A stretch of DNA of 64,000 bases. It comes from Streptomyces sp. LUP47B (GTDB taxonomy: Bacteria; Actinomycetota; Actinomycetes; Streptomycetales; Streptomycetaceae). Made by a program: the position numbers and the translations under genes. The stretch's first letter is position 1. Every line of letters starts with the position of its first letter. Positions 17,261 to 26,142 of this stretch are shown in pieces. Location: contig NZ_MJAH01000001.1 in the NCBI RefSeq assembly GCF_001746295.1, positions 460,468 to 524,467 on the forward strand, in the 5' to 3' direction. The notes beneath the pieces were generated by a model. It did no database searches, was not told the DNA's origin, and saw only the letters and a list, made by a program, of their open reading frames with translations.

Positions 17261-18100
17261 TCAGGCTGCGTGTCGGGCGGAGTGTTGCGGCTGCGCCACG
17301 TCCTTGCGGGTCACCGAGAGATACACGACCAGGCCGAGGATGACCGTGAGGAACAGCGCGCTGGTGATGACGGTGCCCAGGCCCAGGCCGCCGTCTCCGC
17401 TGGGCTGGGAGAGGTAGTCGCCGATGGACGCGCCGAGCGGACGGGTGAGGATGTAGGCGATCCAGAAGCTCCACACCGCGTCCAGGCCGAGCTGGAAGTG
17501 CGCGAGGGCGACTGCGGCGATGGCCAGGCCGAACAGGACCGCGGAGAGCCAGTAGCCCAGGTCCATGCGCTCCGAGACCAGGTCACCGGCCGCGGTGCCG
17601 AGGGCGAAGGTGAACAGCACGGCGAGCCAGTAGTAGGACTCGCGGCTGATGGTGTCGATGTGGTGGATGGACAGGGTCCGCTCGCGCCGGTACCAGACCA
17701 CGAAGACGATCGCCAGGACGACCGCGAAGACGGTGGTGCTGGTCTCCAGCGGTACGCCCATGTTGTCGGTGAGGTTGTCGCTGATCAGCGTGCCGACGAC
17801 GCTGATCAGGGCGACGGCGAGCCAGTACACCCCCGCACGGTAGGCGGTGGTACGGAACTGCACCACCAGGACGACCGCCAGCAGCGCGCTCATCAGCACC
17901 GACACACCGGTCAGGCCGAGACCGGCCTTCTCTTTGAGCAGGTCGGCCGCGGTCTCACCGACCGTCGTGCACAGCACCTTGATGACCCAGAAGAAGACGG
18001 TGACCTCGGGCACCTTGTTCCAGCCCAGTCGGCGACCGGAGGGCGACACCTGTGTGTCGGCCGCCGAGGGCCCGGGCGTCTGCGAGGTCTCGTATGTCAT
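17261..18100 (-). CDS. COG4705-type membrane protein, paralog 2
   Basis: 279 residues from ATG 18100. The N-terminal tail of about 28 residues is polar, then VPEVTVFFWVIKVLCTTVGE begins the first repeat. All four W-X9-G-X4-D units are intact, the last being FWIAYILTRPLGASIGD. No ribosome site precedes the ATG, and the 17-base response-regulator box spans exactly -40 to -24 from it, which fits a leaderless transcript. The protein is probably an integral membrane transporter or channel; this is inferred from acidic residues repeated within helices. Confidence 0.8.
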   Translation of the reverse strand: MTYETSQTPGPSAADTQVSPSGRRLGWNKVPEVTVFFWVIKVLCTTVGETAADLLKEKAGLGLTGVSVLMSALLAVVLVVQFRTTAYRAGVYWLAVALISVVGTLISDNLTDNMGVPLETSTTVFAVVLAIVFVVWYRRERTLSIHHIDTISRESYYWLAVLFTFALGTAAGDLVSERMDLGYWLSAVLFGLAIAAVALAHFQLGLDAVWSFWIAYILTRPLGASIGDYLSQPSGDGGLGLGTVITSALFLTVILGLVVYLSVTRKDVAQPQHSARHAA

Positions 18101-18123
18101 GAGGCCCGACCGTGCCACGGGAT

Positions 18124-18140
18124 ACCTGAAAGCATCCTGA
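18124..18140 (-). promoter_or_regulatory. Response-regulator box 2 (TCAGG-N6-TCAGG)
   Basis: On the minus strand TCAGGATGCTTTCAGGT repeats TCAGG with 11-bp period. It is located at -40 to -24 relative to the start codon of paralog 2, as expected for a regulator binding over the -35 region of a leaderless promoter. Confidence 0.65.
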
Positions 18141-18269
18141 CTGCCGTGCGTCACCGGCTGCCCCATCCGCCTCACCCGAGCACTATGAGTGCCATGACGA
18201 TTCATGATCACGGCTCCTGCATAGCGGCGTCCCGCCCCGTCCCCTCCGCCGCCGTGGAAGAAGGCCGCC

Positions 18270-19346
18270 TTGAACCGTTCGACCGCCTCCCCACCGCCTT
18301 CCGACCTGGTGACGGCCTGGCTGCGCCGTCGGCTCGGCCGGGCCGTCGTGCTGGCCTACGTCGCCGCACTCCTCCTACCCGGCCCTGGCCTGTGGCTGCG
18401 CCGCCACCACACCGTGCCGATCGGCACCGTCACCGGCCTGCCCCTGAGCACCGCCCCCCTACTTCTGTCCCTGGTGCTCTTCTCCGCCGGACTCCAGGTA
18501 CCCGTCCGCGAACTGGGCCGCCTGCTCCGCAAGCCGACCGCCCTGGTGGCCGGGCTGGTCCTCCACCTCGCGATCCCGCTCTTGGTCATCCCCGTCGTCG
18601 CGTTCGGACTGCACCGCACCCCGGACAGCGACGGCGGCAGCGGACTGATCACTGCGATGATCCTGATCGTGGCGATGCCTGTGGCCGCCGGAGCCACCGT
18701 CTGGACCGGCAAGGGTGATGGCGACCAACCCGCCATGGTGGGACTCGTCCTCGCTTCCACGCTCCTCAGCCCGCTCACCATCCCACTGGTCATCACCACT
18801 TTGATGCCGCTCCTCGACGGCGGCTACGCGGACACGCTCGCAACGACGGGCCGCACAGCCGGCGGGGGCTTCGCCCTCGTCACCGTGGTCCTCCCCTGTG
18901 CAGCCGGCATCCTGTTCCGTCTCGTACTGCCGACGGCTTGGCTCAGCCGCGCCCTGCGCGTGATCGTGCCCGTGGCGCTGGCCGGATCGCTCGTCCTGAC
19001 CTACGTCAACGCCAGTGGCGCCCTGGGCTCCTTCCTCGCGCACCCACGCCCGCTGCTGTTCGGCGCGGCATTGGTCGTGGCGGCGCTCGTCTGCCTGCTG
19101 TCCTTCGTGCTGGGCCGGACCGCCGCGCGGCTCCTGCGCCTGGACGCCCCCGCCTCCTCCTCGCTGACGCTCGCCTGCGGGATGAACAACAGCAGCGCGA
19201 GCGCGGTCCTGATCACCACCGCGCTGCCCGACAAACCGCACCTGCTCCTGCCTGTGCTCGCCTACGGGTTGCTGCAGAAGACAGCCGCGAGCCGGGTCGT
19301 GCGGACAGCGGGTCGTCGGCACCCGCCCTGCCCTGCGTCACCGTGA
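18270..19346 (+). CDS. BASS-family (bile acid:sodium symporter-like) transporter
   Basis: 358 residues from TTG 18270 (GGAAGAAGG upstream). Nine to ten hydrophobic segments start at VVLAYVAALLLPGPGLW. The late segment LTLACGMNNSSASAVLITTA carries the GMxN-type signature of BASS carriers, and PVAAGATVWTGKGDGD resembles the first crossover region. Family members move organic anions or small acids with sodium. The last 20 residues (after LLQKTAA) are arginine- and proline-rich and may result from a late frameshift. It is divergent from COG4705 paralog 2. Cargo is unknown. Confidence 0.7.
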   Translation: MNRSTASPPPSDLVTAWLRRRLGRAVVLAYVAALLLPGPGLWLRRHHTVPIGTVTGLPLSTAPLLLSLVLFSAGLQVPVRELGRLLRKPTALVAGLVLHLAIPLLVIPVVAFGLHRTPDSDGGSGLITAMILIVAMPVAAGATVWTGKGDGDQPAMVGLVLASTLLSPLTIPLVITTLMPLLDGGYADTLATTGRTAGGGFALVTVVLPCAAGILFRLVLPTAWLSRALRVIVPVALAGSLVLTYVNASGALGSFLAHPRPLLFGAALVVAALVCLLSFVLGRTAARLLRLDAPASSSLTLACGMNNSSASAVLITTALPDKPHLLLPVLAYGLLQKTAASRVVRTAGRRHPPCPASP

Positions 19347-19517
19347 ACACCGCTCTCGGCGAGGGGCAGCAGCACGAACGCGGTGGAAGGACACGCACCA
19401 AGGCGTAGGACCCACCCATGAATACGGCGAAGTCGCAACCGGGGCCGATGACGTCGAGAAGGCGTCCTACCGCCACATGCCGTCGGCTCGACCGGCTCGG
19501 CAGACGAAAGTGCCCGC

Positions 19518-20207
19518 TCAGTGCGCGATGCGGTACAGGTGCTCGGGACGGCCGGTGGCTCCGTACCGCAGTTCGAGCCGGACCATGCCCTCCCGTACGA
19601 GGTACGAGAGGTACCGCTGGGCCGTGGCGCGGGAGACGCCGGTGAGTTCGGCGGCCTGGGCTGCGGACAGGGCATCGGGAGTGGTGCGGAGGACCTGGTG
19701 CAGGAGGGCGAGGGTCGGGGCGGAGTGCCCCTTGGCCGGGACCCGGGGAACGGCCGGTGGCCGGGCGGCGCTGAAGAGGGCGTCCACGTCGGCCTGGTCG
19801 GTTCGAGGGGCTTGGCCGAGGGCGTCCACGCGGTGCTGGAGTTCGCGGAAGGCGGTGAGCCGCTCGGCCAGGTCTGCGGAGCCGAACGGCTTGACCACAT
19901 AGCCCACCGCGCCGAGCTTCATGGCGGTCCGCACCGAGGTGATGTCCCTGTCGGCGGTGATCATGATCGCGTCGGGGCGGGCGCCTCCCTCGTCTCCACT
20001 GAGCTGCCGCAGCACGTCGAGTCCGCTGCCGTCCGGCAGGAAGACGTCGAGGAGCAGCAGGTCGGGGTGGAGGGTGCGCACCGCGTCGAGCGTCTCGGCC
20101 ACGGTCGTCGCCCGGCCCACCACCTCGAAGCCCTCGACGCGAGACGCGTAGTCGCAGTGGATGTGGCTGACGCGGAAGTCGTCTTCCACGACCAGGGTCC
20201 GGATCAT
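19518..20207 (-). CDS. CitB/DcuR-type response regulator
   Basis: 229 residues. The receiver has Asp54 in LLLLDVFLPDGSG and Lys in YVVKPFGSADLAERL. The C-terminal HTH (LSAAQAAELTGVSRATAQRY) is the CitB/DcuR-type output, not a winged helix of the OmpR kind. It overlaps the kinase gene stop by ATGA. This family regulates uptake and use of di- and tricarboxylates or related acids. With the kinase it is divergent from an ABC importer operon, which it probably controls. Confidence 0.88.
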   Translation of the reverse strand: MIRTLVVEDDFRVSHIHCDYASRVEGFEVVGRATTVAETLDAVRTLHPDLLLLDVFLPDGSGLDVLRQLSGDEGGARPDAIMITADRDITSVRTAMKLGAVGYVVKPFGSADLAERLTAFRELQHRVDALGQAPRTDQADVDALFSAARPPAVPRVPAKGHSAPTLALLHQVLRTTPDALSAAQAAELTGVSRATAQRYLSYLVREGMVRLELRYGATGRPEHLYRIAH

Positions 20208-21871
20208 CCGTGATCACCCCCTGTCAGCGAGGCCATCGTCAACTGTGCGTCTCGTGGCACGTGGACGGTGTCCGGCAGCGGGATCATCACGGTGAAGACC
20301 GCGCCCGGCCCCTCGCTGACCGTGATCGTCCCGCCGTGCCGCTGCGTCAGCCGATGGACGAGGGCCAGCCCCAGCCCGCGCCGGGCGGTGCCACGGTCGG
20401 GCCGGGTCGACCAGCCGTCCTCGAAGATCGACTCGGCCACGCCCGACGGAATCCCCGGGCCGCTGTCCGCGACCCGCACCATCACCCAATCGACGGCCTC
20501 GATCAGCGAAAGCTCCACCTCGCGGCCACCCGTCGGAGGCGGTCCGTCGGCCGCCGCGTCGATCGCGTTGTCCAGCAGGTTGCCGACGATGGTCAGCAGC
20601 CGGCGCAGATGCGGCGGGTCCTCACCCAGCGCGGAGTCCTCACTGAGCACCATCCGTACCCCGCGTTCCGCGGCCACCGTGGTCTTGGCGACGATCAGCC
20701 CCACGAGCAGCGCGTTCCCGATCCGTTCGCGTACGGACTCGGTCAGCGCCTGGTCGGCGCCGGCCGACTCGACGGCGTACTCGTAGGCGGCATCGAGGTC
20801 ACCGATATCGAGCAGCCCGGCCACGGTGTGCATGCGGTTGGTGAACTCGTGCTGCTGGGCCCGCAGGGCGTCGGTCAGCCCGCGCACCGAGTCCAGTTCA
20901 CGCAGCAGCCCGATCAGTTCGGTGCGGTCGCGTACGGTGACCACCGCGCCCAGCTCCCGGCCGTGCAGCGTCACCGGCATCCGGTTGACCACCAGGCAGT
21001 GGTCGTCGGTCAGCACGTTGAGGTCGGTGCCGGACAGAGTGCCGTCCAAGGCGCGGCGCAGCCGCCCGTCGGGCAGCACCTCCTCAAGCCTGCTGCCGAG
21101 CGCGGTACCGAGGCCGAGCAGGTGGCGGGCCTCGTCGTTGACCACGGTGATCCGGCCGTCGGGAGCAAAGGCGATCACGCCTTCCCGGATGCCGTGGAGC
21201 ATGGCCTCGCGATCCTGGAGCAGCCCTGCGATCTCCTCCAGCTCCAGCCCGAAGGTCGACCGCTTCAGCCGTCTGGCCAGCAGGAACGCCGCGGCCGAGC
21301 CGAGCGCGACGGCGATCGCGGCATACAGGCCGAAGGTGGGCAGCTCCCGCCACAGCTCGCCGAGCACATCGCGTTCCGGTATACCGGCGGAGACCTCGCC
21401 GACCAGCTTTCCCGTAGGCCCGTACAGCGGAGCCTTGCCGTTGGCAGACCGACCGGTCGCGCCCTGATCGGAGCCCACATGGGTGCGGCCGTCCAGCACC
21501 ACGATCGGATCGCCCACCGGCTCGCCAATCAGCGCCGGGTCGGGATGCGAGCGGCGGATGCCATGCAGGTCGATCACGACCACGTACGAGGCTCCCGACG
21601 CCTTCCGGATCCGTTCGGCCACGGTCTGCACGACATCACCGCCACCGCCGTGCTCCACGGCCTGCTGGACCTGTGGCTCGGCCGCTGTGGTTTGCGCGAT
21701 GTCCAGTGCCCGCTGCTCGTAGGCACGGTCGATCTCGCTCCGCTGAGCGAACGCGAACAGTACGAAACCGATGACTCCGGTGAGAGCCAGGATGGCCAGT
21801 TGGCTGGCCAGGATCCTCGCGGAGAGCCTCCCGTTCCCGCCGCGGCCGATCCGGATACGTATGGGCATCAC
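20204..21871 (-). CDS. CitA/DcuS-type sensor histidine kinase
   Basis: 555 residues; start GTG 21871 or ATG 21868, neither with a clear ribosome site. A first helix (ILALTGVIGFVLFAFAQ) and a second near residue 175 (FGLYAAIAVALGSAAAFLLA) flank an extracellular PDC/CitA-like sensor containing SGASYVVVIDLHGIRRSHPD. A cytoplasmic PAS follows (REGVIAFAPDGRITVVNDEA). The H-box is QQHEFTNRMHTVAGLL and the ATPase shows VGNLLDNAIDAA and GLGLALVHRL. The sensor fold suggests a small organic acid ligand. Confidence 0.9.
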   Translation of the reverse strand: MMPIRIRIGRGGNGRLSARILASQLAILALTGVIGFVLFAFAQRSEIDRAYEQRALDIAQTTAAEPQVQQAVEHGGGGDVVQTVAERIRKASGASYVVVIDLHGIRRSHPDPALIGEPVGDPIVVLDGRTHVGSDQGATGRSANGKAPLYGPTGKLVGEVSAGIPERDVLGELWRELPTFGLYAAIAVALGSAAAFLLARRLKRSTFGLELEEIAGLLQDREAMLHGIREGVIAFAPDGRITVVNDEARHLLGLGTALGSRLEEVLPDGRLRRALDGTLSGTDLNVLTDDHCLVVNRMPVTLHGRELGAVVTVRDRTELIGLLRELDSVRGLTDALRAQQHEFTNRMHTVAGLLDIGDLDAAYEYAVESAGADQALTESVRERIGNALLVGLIVAKTTVAAERGVRMVLSEDSALGEDPPHLRRLLTIVGNLLDNAIDAAADGPPPTGGREVELSLIEAVDWVMVRVADSGPGIPSGVAESIFEDGWSTRPDRGTARRGLGLALVHRLTQRHGGTITVSEGPGAVFTVMIPLPDTVHVPRDAQLTMASLTGGDHG

Positions 21872-22070
21872 AGGTGCCTACGCCCTTGTCATGCTGCCGG
21901 GCCGGCCCCTTCGCCGTACCCGTGGTGGCGTGATTGTGTCCCACCGAGGACATTCTGCCCACCCCCCGGCCGACTGAGCAGAACGCGCAGAACCCCTCTT
22001 AACACGACTAACGCGAGATACGTCTGAAACAGCGACGTAACTCCGGGCGGCCCTTAGCGTCTGCCTTCCT

Positions 22071-22094
22071 CGACCTCCGAGGTCAGGAAGGAGA
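22071..22094. promoter_or_regulatory. Inverted repeat overlapping the ribosome site of the ABC importer operon
   Basis: TTCCT-C-GACCTC-C-GAGGTC-AGGAA forms a near-perfect dyad just before the ATPase start at 22104. Its right arm includes the AGGAAGGAG ribosome site. It could be an operator or a leader hairpin masking translation. Confidence 0.4.
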
Positions 22095-22103
22095 CAGCCT
22101 CAG

Positions 22104-22964
22104 ATGGCTTCACGAAACGATGTTGCGACGAGCCCCGGCGCCGAGAAGATCGGCCGGGACAGCGCGCGAGTCGAGATTTCAGGACTCACCAAACGGTTTC
22201 TGACTCCCGCGGGTGAGGTGTTCACGGCACTGCAGGACGTTTCGTTCACCGTGGAGCCGGGCCAGTTCTGCGCGGTGGTGGGCCCCACCGGCTGCGGCAA
22301 GTCGACGACGCTGAGCATGGTGTCCGGGCTCGACCGTCCCAGTGAGGGCTCCGTCAAAGTCGGCGGCCGTGAGGTGGACGGCGTCACCGACGGCGTCAGC
22401 TTCATGTTCCAGACCGACGCGCTGCTGCCCTGGAAGACGGTCCTCGGCAACGTCCTGATGGGCCCCGTCTTCCGCAAGGTGCCCAAGCAGCAGGCCCAGG
22501 CGTCAGCACGCGACTGGCTGCGCCGGGTGGGCCTGACAGGGTTCGAGGACCGCTATCCGCACCAGCTCTCCGGCGGCATGCGCAAGCGCGTGGCGATGGC
22601 CGCGGCGCTGATCAACGAACCCAAGATCCTGATCATGGACGAGCCGTTCGGCGCCCTGGACGTACAGACGAAGGCGATCATGTCGACCGAACTGCTCGGC
22701 CTGTGGGAGCAGATCCGCCCGTCGGTCATCTTCATCACCCACGACCTCGACGAGGCCGTGGCGCTCGCCGACCGGGTCGTCGTCATGACTTCCGGCCCCG
22801 GCTCGGTCAAGGCGGTCTTCGACATCGACCTGCCCCGCCCGCGCGGCGCGGTCCAGGAGATCCGCTTCCAGCCCCGCTTCATCGAACTTCAGCACCAGAT
22901 CTGGGACTGTCTGCGCGAGGAGGTGGAGCGCGCCTACGCACGCACCGCAGGAGGTACGGCATGA
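22104..22964 (+). CDS. ABC transporter ATP-binding protein (nitrate/sulfonate/taurine type)
   Basis: 286 residues. Walker A is GPTGCGKST at about 60-68, the signature is HQLSGGMRKRVAMAAAL and Walker B is ILIMDEPFGALD, followed by the switch His in FITHDLDEAVALADRV. The closest subfamily is SsuB/TauB/NrtD. GGAAGGAGA precedes ATG 22104. The stop overlaps the permease start (ATGA). It powers the importer formed with the next two genes. The substrate is not determined by this subunit. Confidence 0.9.
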   Translation: MASRNDVATSPGAEKIGRDSARVEISGLTKRFLTPAGEVFTALQDVSFTVEPGQFCAVVGPTGCGKSTTLSMVSGLDRPSEGSVKVGGREVDGVTDGVSFMFQTDALLPWKTVLGNVLMGPVFRKVPKQQAQASARDWLRRVGLTGFEDRYPHQLSGGMRKRVAMAAALINEPKILIMDEPFGALDVQTKAIMSTELLGLWEQIRPSVIFITHDLDEAVALADRVVVMTSGPGSVKAVFDIDLPRPRGAVQEIRFQPRFIELQHQIWDCLREEVERAYARTAGGTA

Positions 22965-23842
22965 GTACGACGTCCACCGTCTCCACCGCCCCGATCGAGG
23001 ACGGCTTCCAGGTCTCGGCCACGGCCGCCGCCAAGAGCGCCGTCCGGCGGCGTGCTGCGCTGGTGTGGGCGGGTCGCATCGGTCTCGCGGTCTTCGTCCT
23101 CGGCGGCTGGCAGGCCTTCACCGCCTGGGGGATCGTCGACAAGTTCTTCTTCGGACAGCCGTCCGGCATCGCCCAACGGCTGGTCGACCTCTTCAGGCAG
23201 GGCACCGAGTTCGGGTCCTTCTACGCCAACATCTGGACCACGATCCAGGAGGCGCTCGCCGGCTTCGCCCTCGGGGCCGTCACGGGGGTGGTCTTCGGCG
23301 TCGCGCTCGGCCAGAGCCGCTTCCTCGCCGACGTGCTCGGCCCCTACATCAAGATGGTCAACGCGATCCCGCGTATCGTCCTCGGCTCGATCTTCATCGT
23401 CGCGTTCGGCATCGGTGTGCTGCCGAAGATCCTGCTCGCCGCGGTGCTGGTGTTCTTCATCGTCTTCTTCAACGCCTTCCAGGGCGTCCGCGAGGTCGAC
23501 CGCAACATCCTCGCCAACACCAAGGTCCTCGGCGCCTCGCAGCTGCAGATCATCCGGCACGTGACCGTGCCGTCCGCGCTCACGTGGATCATCGCCAGCC
23601 TGCACAGCGCCTTCGGCTTCGCCATCGTCGGCGCGCTGGTCGGCGAGGTGCTGGGCGCGCAGAGCGGGCTCGGCCTGGTCATCAAGACCGCTCAGAACAA
23701 CTTCGACCCCAACGGCGTGTTCGCCACGATGCTCGTCATCTCGGTCATCGTGCTCGGCGCCGAGTGGCTGATCGGCAAGCTCGAACACCGGCTGCTGTCC
23801 TGGCGCCCGCCGGCCCCGACCGAGGCCGCCAACACCATCTGA
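22961..23842 (+). CDS. ABC transporter permease (SsuC/TauC type)
   Basis: 293 residues from ATG 22961 (GGAGG upstream, ATGA overlap). Six membrane helices are predicted. The EAA-loop contact with the ATPase is KVLGASQLQIIRHVTVPSAL. The opening GGWQAFTAWGIVDKFFFGQP is typical of the BPD_transp_1 nitrate/sulfonate group. It forms the membrane channel of the importer encoded by this three-gene operon. Confidence 0.9.
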   Translation: MSTTSTVSTAPIEDGFQVSATAAAKSAVRRRAALVWAGRIGLAVFVLGGWQAFTAWGIVDKFFFGQPSGIAQRLVDLFRQGTEFGSFYANIWTTIQEALAGFALGAVTGVVFGVALGQSRFLADVLGPYIKMVNAIPRIVLGSIFIVAFGIGVLPKILLAAVLVFFIVFFNAFQGVREVDRNILANTKVLGASQLQIIRHVTVPSALTWIIASLHSAFGFAIVGALVGEVLGAQSGLGLVIKTAQNNFDPNGVFATMLVISVIVLGAEWLIGKLEHRLLSWRPPAPTEAANTI

Positions 23843-23901
23843 CTCCCGAGCCCTTTCCCCCTCCTTCGCCCAACTCCCTTAACCAAGGAATGTGATCAGT
23901 C

Positions 23902-24990
23902 ATGTCCAGACGACCCGCCGCTGTCGCCGCGTCCGTCCTCGCCGTCCTCGCCCTCGGCACCACCAGCGCCTGTTCCGGCAACTCCTCAGCCTCTACTGGC
24001 GCTTCGGGCTCCACGCCGACCGTCAAGCTCATGGCCGGCGGCCTCGACAAGCAGATCTACCTGCCGTACCAGCTCGCCCAGCAGCTCGGCTACTACAAGA
24101 AGTACGGCGTCAACGTCGAACTGAGCACCGAGCAGGACGGCGGCGTCGGCGCCGAGGATGCCATGGCCTCCGGGCAGGTGGACATGGCCGGCGCCTGGTA
24201 CGTCCACACCATCGACTTCCAGGTGAAGGGCAAGGCGGTCGAGGGCCTCGTCCAGTTGTCCGGCGCGCCGGGCGAGCGGGAAATGTGTGTCCCGAAGAGC
24301 GGCGTCCACTCCGGCGCGGACTTCAAGGGGAAGACGCTCGGCGTCACCGACATCGGGTCGGGCACCGACACCCTCACCCAGTTCATCGGCGCACAGAAGG
24401 GCGTCAAGGCCAGCCAGTTCAGCCGGATCGGCGTCAGCCAGGGCTCCACGGCCATCGCCGCGCTTCAGAACGGCAAGACCGCCTGCGTCATGACGACGCA
24501 GCCGACGGTGGCCGCAATCGAGAAGAAAGGCATCGGCACCTCCGCGATCGACCTGGCCACCACCGCCGGCGCCAAGAAGGCGCTCGGCGGCACCTGGCCG
24601 GCAGCGACCGTCCTCGCCCAGACCAGCTGGGTCAACTCGCACAAGGACGCGGCGCAGAAGGTCGTCGACGCGCTCGTCGCCACCATGCACTGGATCAACA
24701 CGCACAGCGCGGCCGACATCGCGGACAAGCTGCCGCAGTCGTACGTGTCGAACCAGCTGGTCACCAAGGCCGACTACATCAAGGCCCTGGACCAGGACAA
24801 GGGACAGTTCCTCCCGGACGGCATCATGCCGGCCGGCGGCCCGAAGACCGTCCTGGCGACCGAGGAACTCGTCGGCCACGCGACCTCGAAGGTGAACCTC
24901 GGCACGACCTTCACCAATGAGTTCGCCCTGAAGGCCAACAGGACCGAGGGCTTCAAGACCACCACGACCCCGGCAGGACCGACCGGCTGA
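23902..24990 (+). CDS. ABC transporter substrate-binding lipoprotein (SsuA/NMT1-like)
   Basis: 362 residues. The signal peptide (VAASVLAVLALGTT) ends in a lipobox-like SAC with Cys at about residue 24, then a Ser-rich linker. The mature part has the periplasmic-binding fold of the nitrate/sulfonate/thiamine-precursor group (YLPYQLAQQLGYYKKYGVNV). It is the last gene of the importer operon, followed by a strong terminator. The CitA/CitB-like pair divergently upstream suggests an organic acid or small anion as cargo (inference). Confidence 0.88.
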   Translation: MSRRPAAVAASVLAVLALGTTSACSGNSSASTGASGSTPTVKLMAGGLDKQIYLPYQLAQQLGYYKKYGVNVELSTEQDGGVGAEDAMASGQVDMAGAWYVHTIDFQVKGKAVEGLVQLSGAPGEREMCVPKSGVHSGADFKGKTLGVTDIGSGTDTLTQFIGAQKGVKASQFSRIGVSQGSTAIAALQNGKTACVMTTQPTVAAIEKKGIGTSAIDLATTAGAKKALGGTWPAATVLAQTSWVNSHKDAAQKVVDALVATMHWINTHSAADIADKLPQSYVSNQLVTKADYIKALDQDKGQFLPDGIMPAGGPKTVLATEELVGHATSKVNLGTTFTNEFALKANRTEGFKTTTTPAGPTG

Positions 24991-25008
24991 ACTCCCACCC
25001 GGCACGAT

Positions 25009-25037
25009 GCCGCCCAGGTAGCACCCACCTGGGCGGC
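25009..25037 (+). terminator. Rho-independent-like terminator
   Basis: GCCGCCCAGGT, a 7-base loop, then ACCTGGGCGGC: a perfect 11-bp stem 19 bases after the importer operon's last stop codon. No T-run follows, as is common in Streptomyces. Confidence 0.8.
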
Positions 25038-25356
25038 CCCGTATGCCCCCTGTGAATCGTGGCCGCAACCTCACCGTCAAGTCCGGCTGCTCGCTGCGGA
25101 CCGTGAGCGGGCGCGCCCGACCACGAGCGCCGCCTACGCCCGCCCGGCCCCACCACCTGCCTACAGTCACCACGGTCACAACCGCCGGCCTGCCGTCGGG
25201 ACCGGGACGATCTGCGACTGACGCAGGGCCCTGCGCGAGGTGTTCCCTGCGCTGCCGGCCGCCGAGCGGTCGTCATCCCGAAGTTTCCGTAGCCTCCGAA
25301 ACGAGCGAGGTCGGCTGATCTGCTGCTCCGTCGTTGCCGACCACGCGCCGGACTGG

Positions 25357-25507
25357 TCAGCAGACCGGCAGGGCGGTGGTGTGTTCCTCGTCGTACGGCC
25401 TGCAGGGAGCGGGGGTTGAGACCGAGCCGACACAGGATCGTCGGCGCGATCTGCTTGGTCTGCACGCTCGCGGAGTCGCGCATGCCGTCCGGCACCGAGG
25501 CGCATGA
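25357..25507 (-). pseudogene. C-terminal fragment of an alkaline-phosphatase-superfamily phosphodiesterase
   Basis: The reading DSASVQTKQIAPTILCRLGL then NPRSLQAV, with a frame change to EEHTTALPVC and a stop, matches the conserved end of secreted alkaline-phosphatase-superfamily proteins (…TTQIAPTILRALGLDPRxLxAV…). Only about 50 codons remain and they are frameshifted. It lies in an otherwise gene-free stretch (24991-25576) and runs toward the importer terminator. Confidence 0.6.
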
Positions 25508-25576
25508 CCGTGCTGCTCGCCCAACGGCGAGCGCATCTGCGGCGGCAGGCAGTGGCTGCCCCGGTCCGAAAAGCCG

Positions 25577-25906
25577 ATGCGGCTGGGCGATCTGATCGTC
25601 GACTTCTCCGCTCGGCGATGCGCGCTGCACGGTGTCGAAATCCCGCTGTCGGCCAAGGCGTTCGACCTGCTCGCGGTGCTGGCCGAGCGGATCGGCGAGG
25701 CGGTGCCGCGGGAGACGTTGATGGCCGAGGTATGGGACGAGAACTGGTTCGGACCCACCAAGACTGTCGACGTCACGATGGCGGGCCTGCGACGCAGACT
25801 GACCGAGGCAGCGCAGGCCGGGGACGGTCCTGTCCGCCTGCCGGAGATCACCACGCTGCGAGGGCACGGATACCGGCTGGAACGGCAGCCGGATCCGGTG
25901 GATTGA
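25577..25906 (+). CDS. Stand-alone winged-helix (OmpR/PhoB-type) DNA-binding protein
   Basis: 109 residues consisting of only the effector domain: VDFSARRCALHGVEIPLSAK, AFDLLAVLAERIGEAVPRE, VDVTMAGLRRRL and LRGHGYRLE. No receiver domain can be found upstream in any frame. Similar short winged-helix proteins occur in Streptomyces. The ribosome site is weak. It may be a small intact regulator or the tail of a truncated response regulator. No partner kinase is adjacent. Confidence 0.65.
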   Translation: MRLGDLIVDFSARRCALHGVEIPLSAKAFDLLAVLAERIGEAVPRETLMAEVWDENWFGPTKTVDVTMAGLRRRLTEAAQAGDGPVRLPEITTLRGHGYRLERQPDPVD

Positions 25907-26142
25907 GAAGCGGCTGATGTGTGCGCGAGCAAGGACGCCCGGACCGTGATGGTGACCGTGATACGCAGAGCGTCGATTGTGCCCGGCTTGGAGGTGAGCG
26001 GCTGCCAGTGATCATCCGGCAAAGTCGCGCGGGCCCGGTCCGCGCAGCGTCGACGTAGACTGCCTTGCTGGCAACAGGTGCGCGGTCTGGCTGATTGCAC
26101 GGCACCACCCGGCCCAGGCAGCGGCTCCTTGAGGTGGGGAAC

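Noticed and set aside
18270..19346. BASS-like transporter called a pseudogene because of its atypical C-terminus
   Set aside because: All transmembrane and GMNN signature regions are intact; the odd last 20 residues alone do not prove inactivation.
20210..22027. 605-codon open frame on the plus strand opposite the CitA-like kinase
   Set aside because: Composition is an antisense shadow of a GC-rich gene; the minus-strand frame has complete kinase motifs and this one has none.
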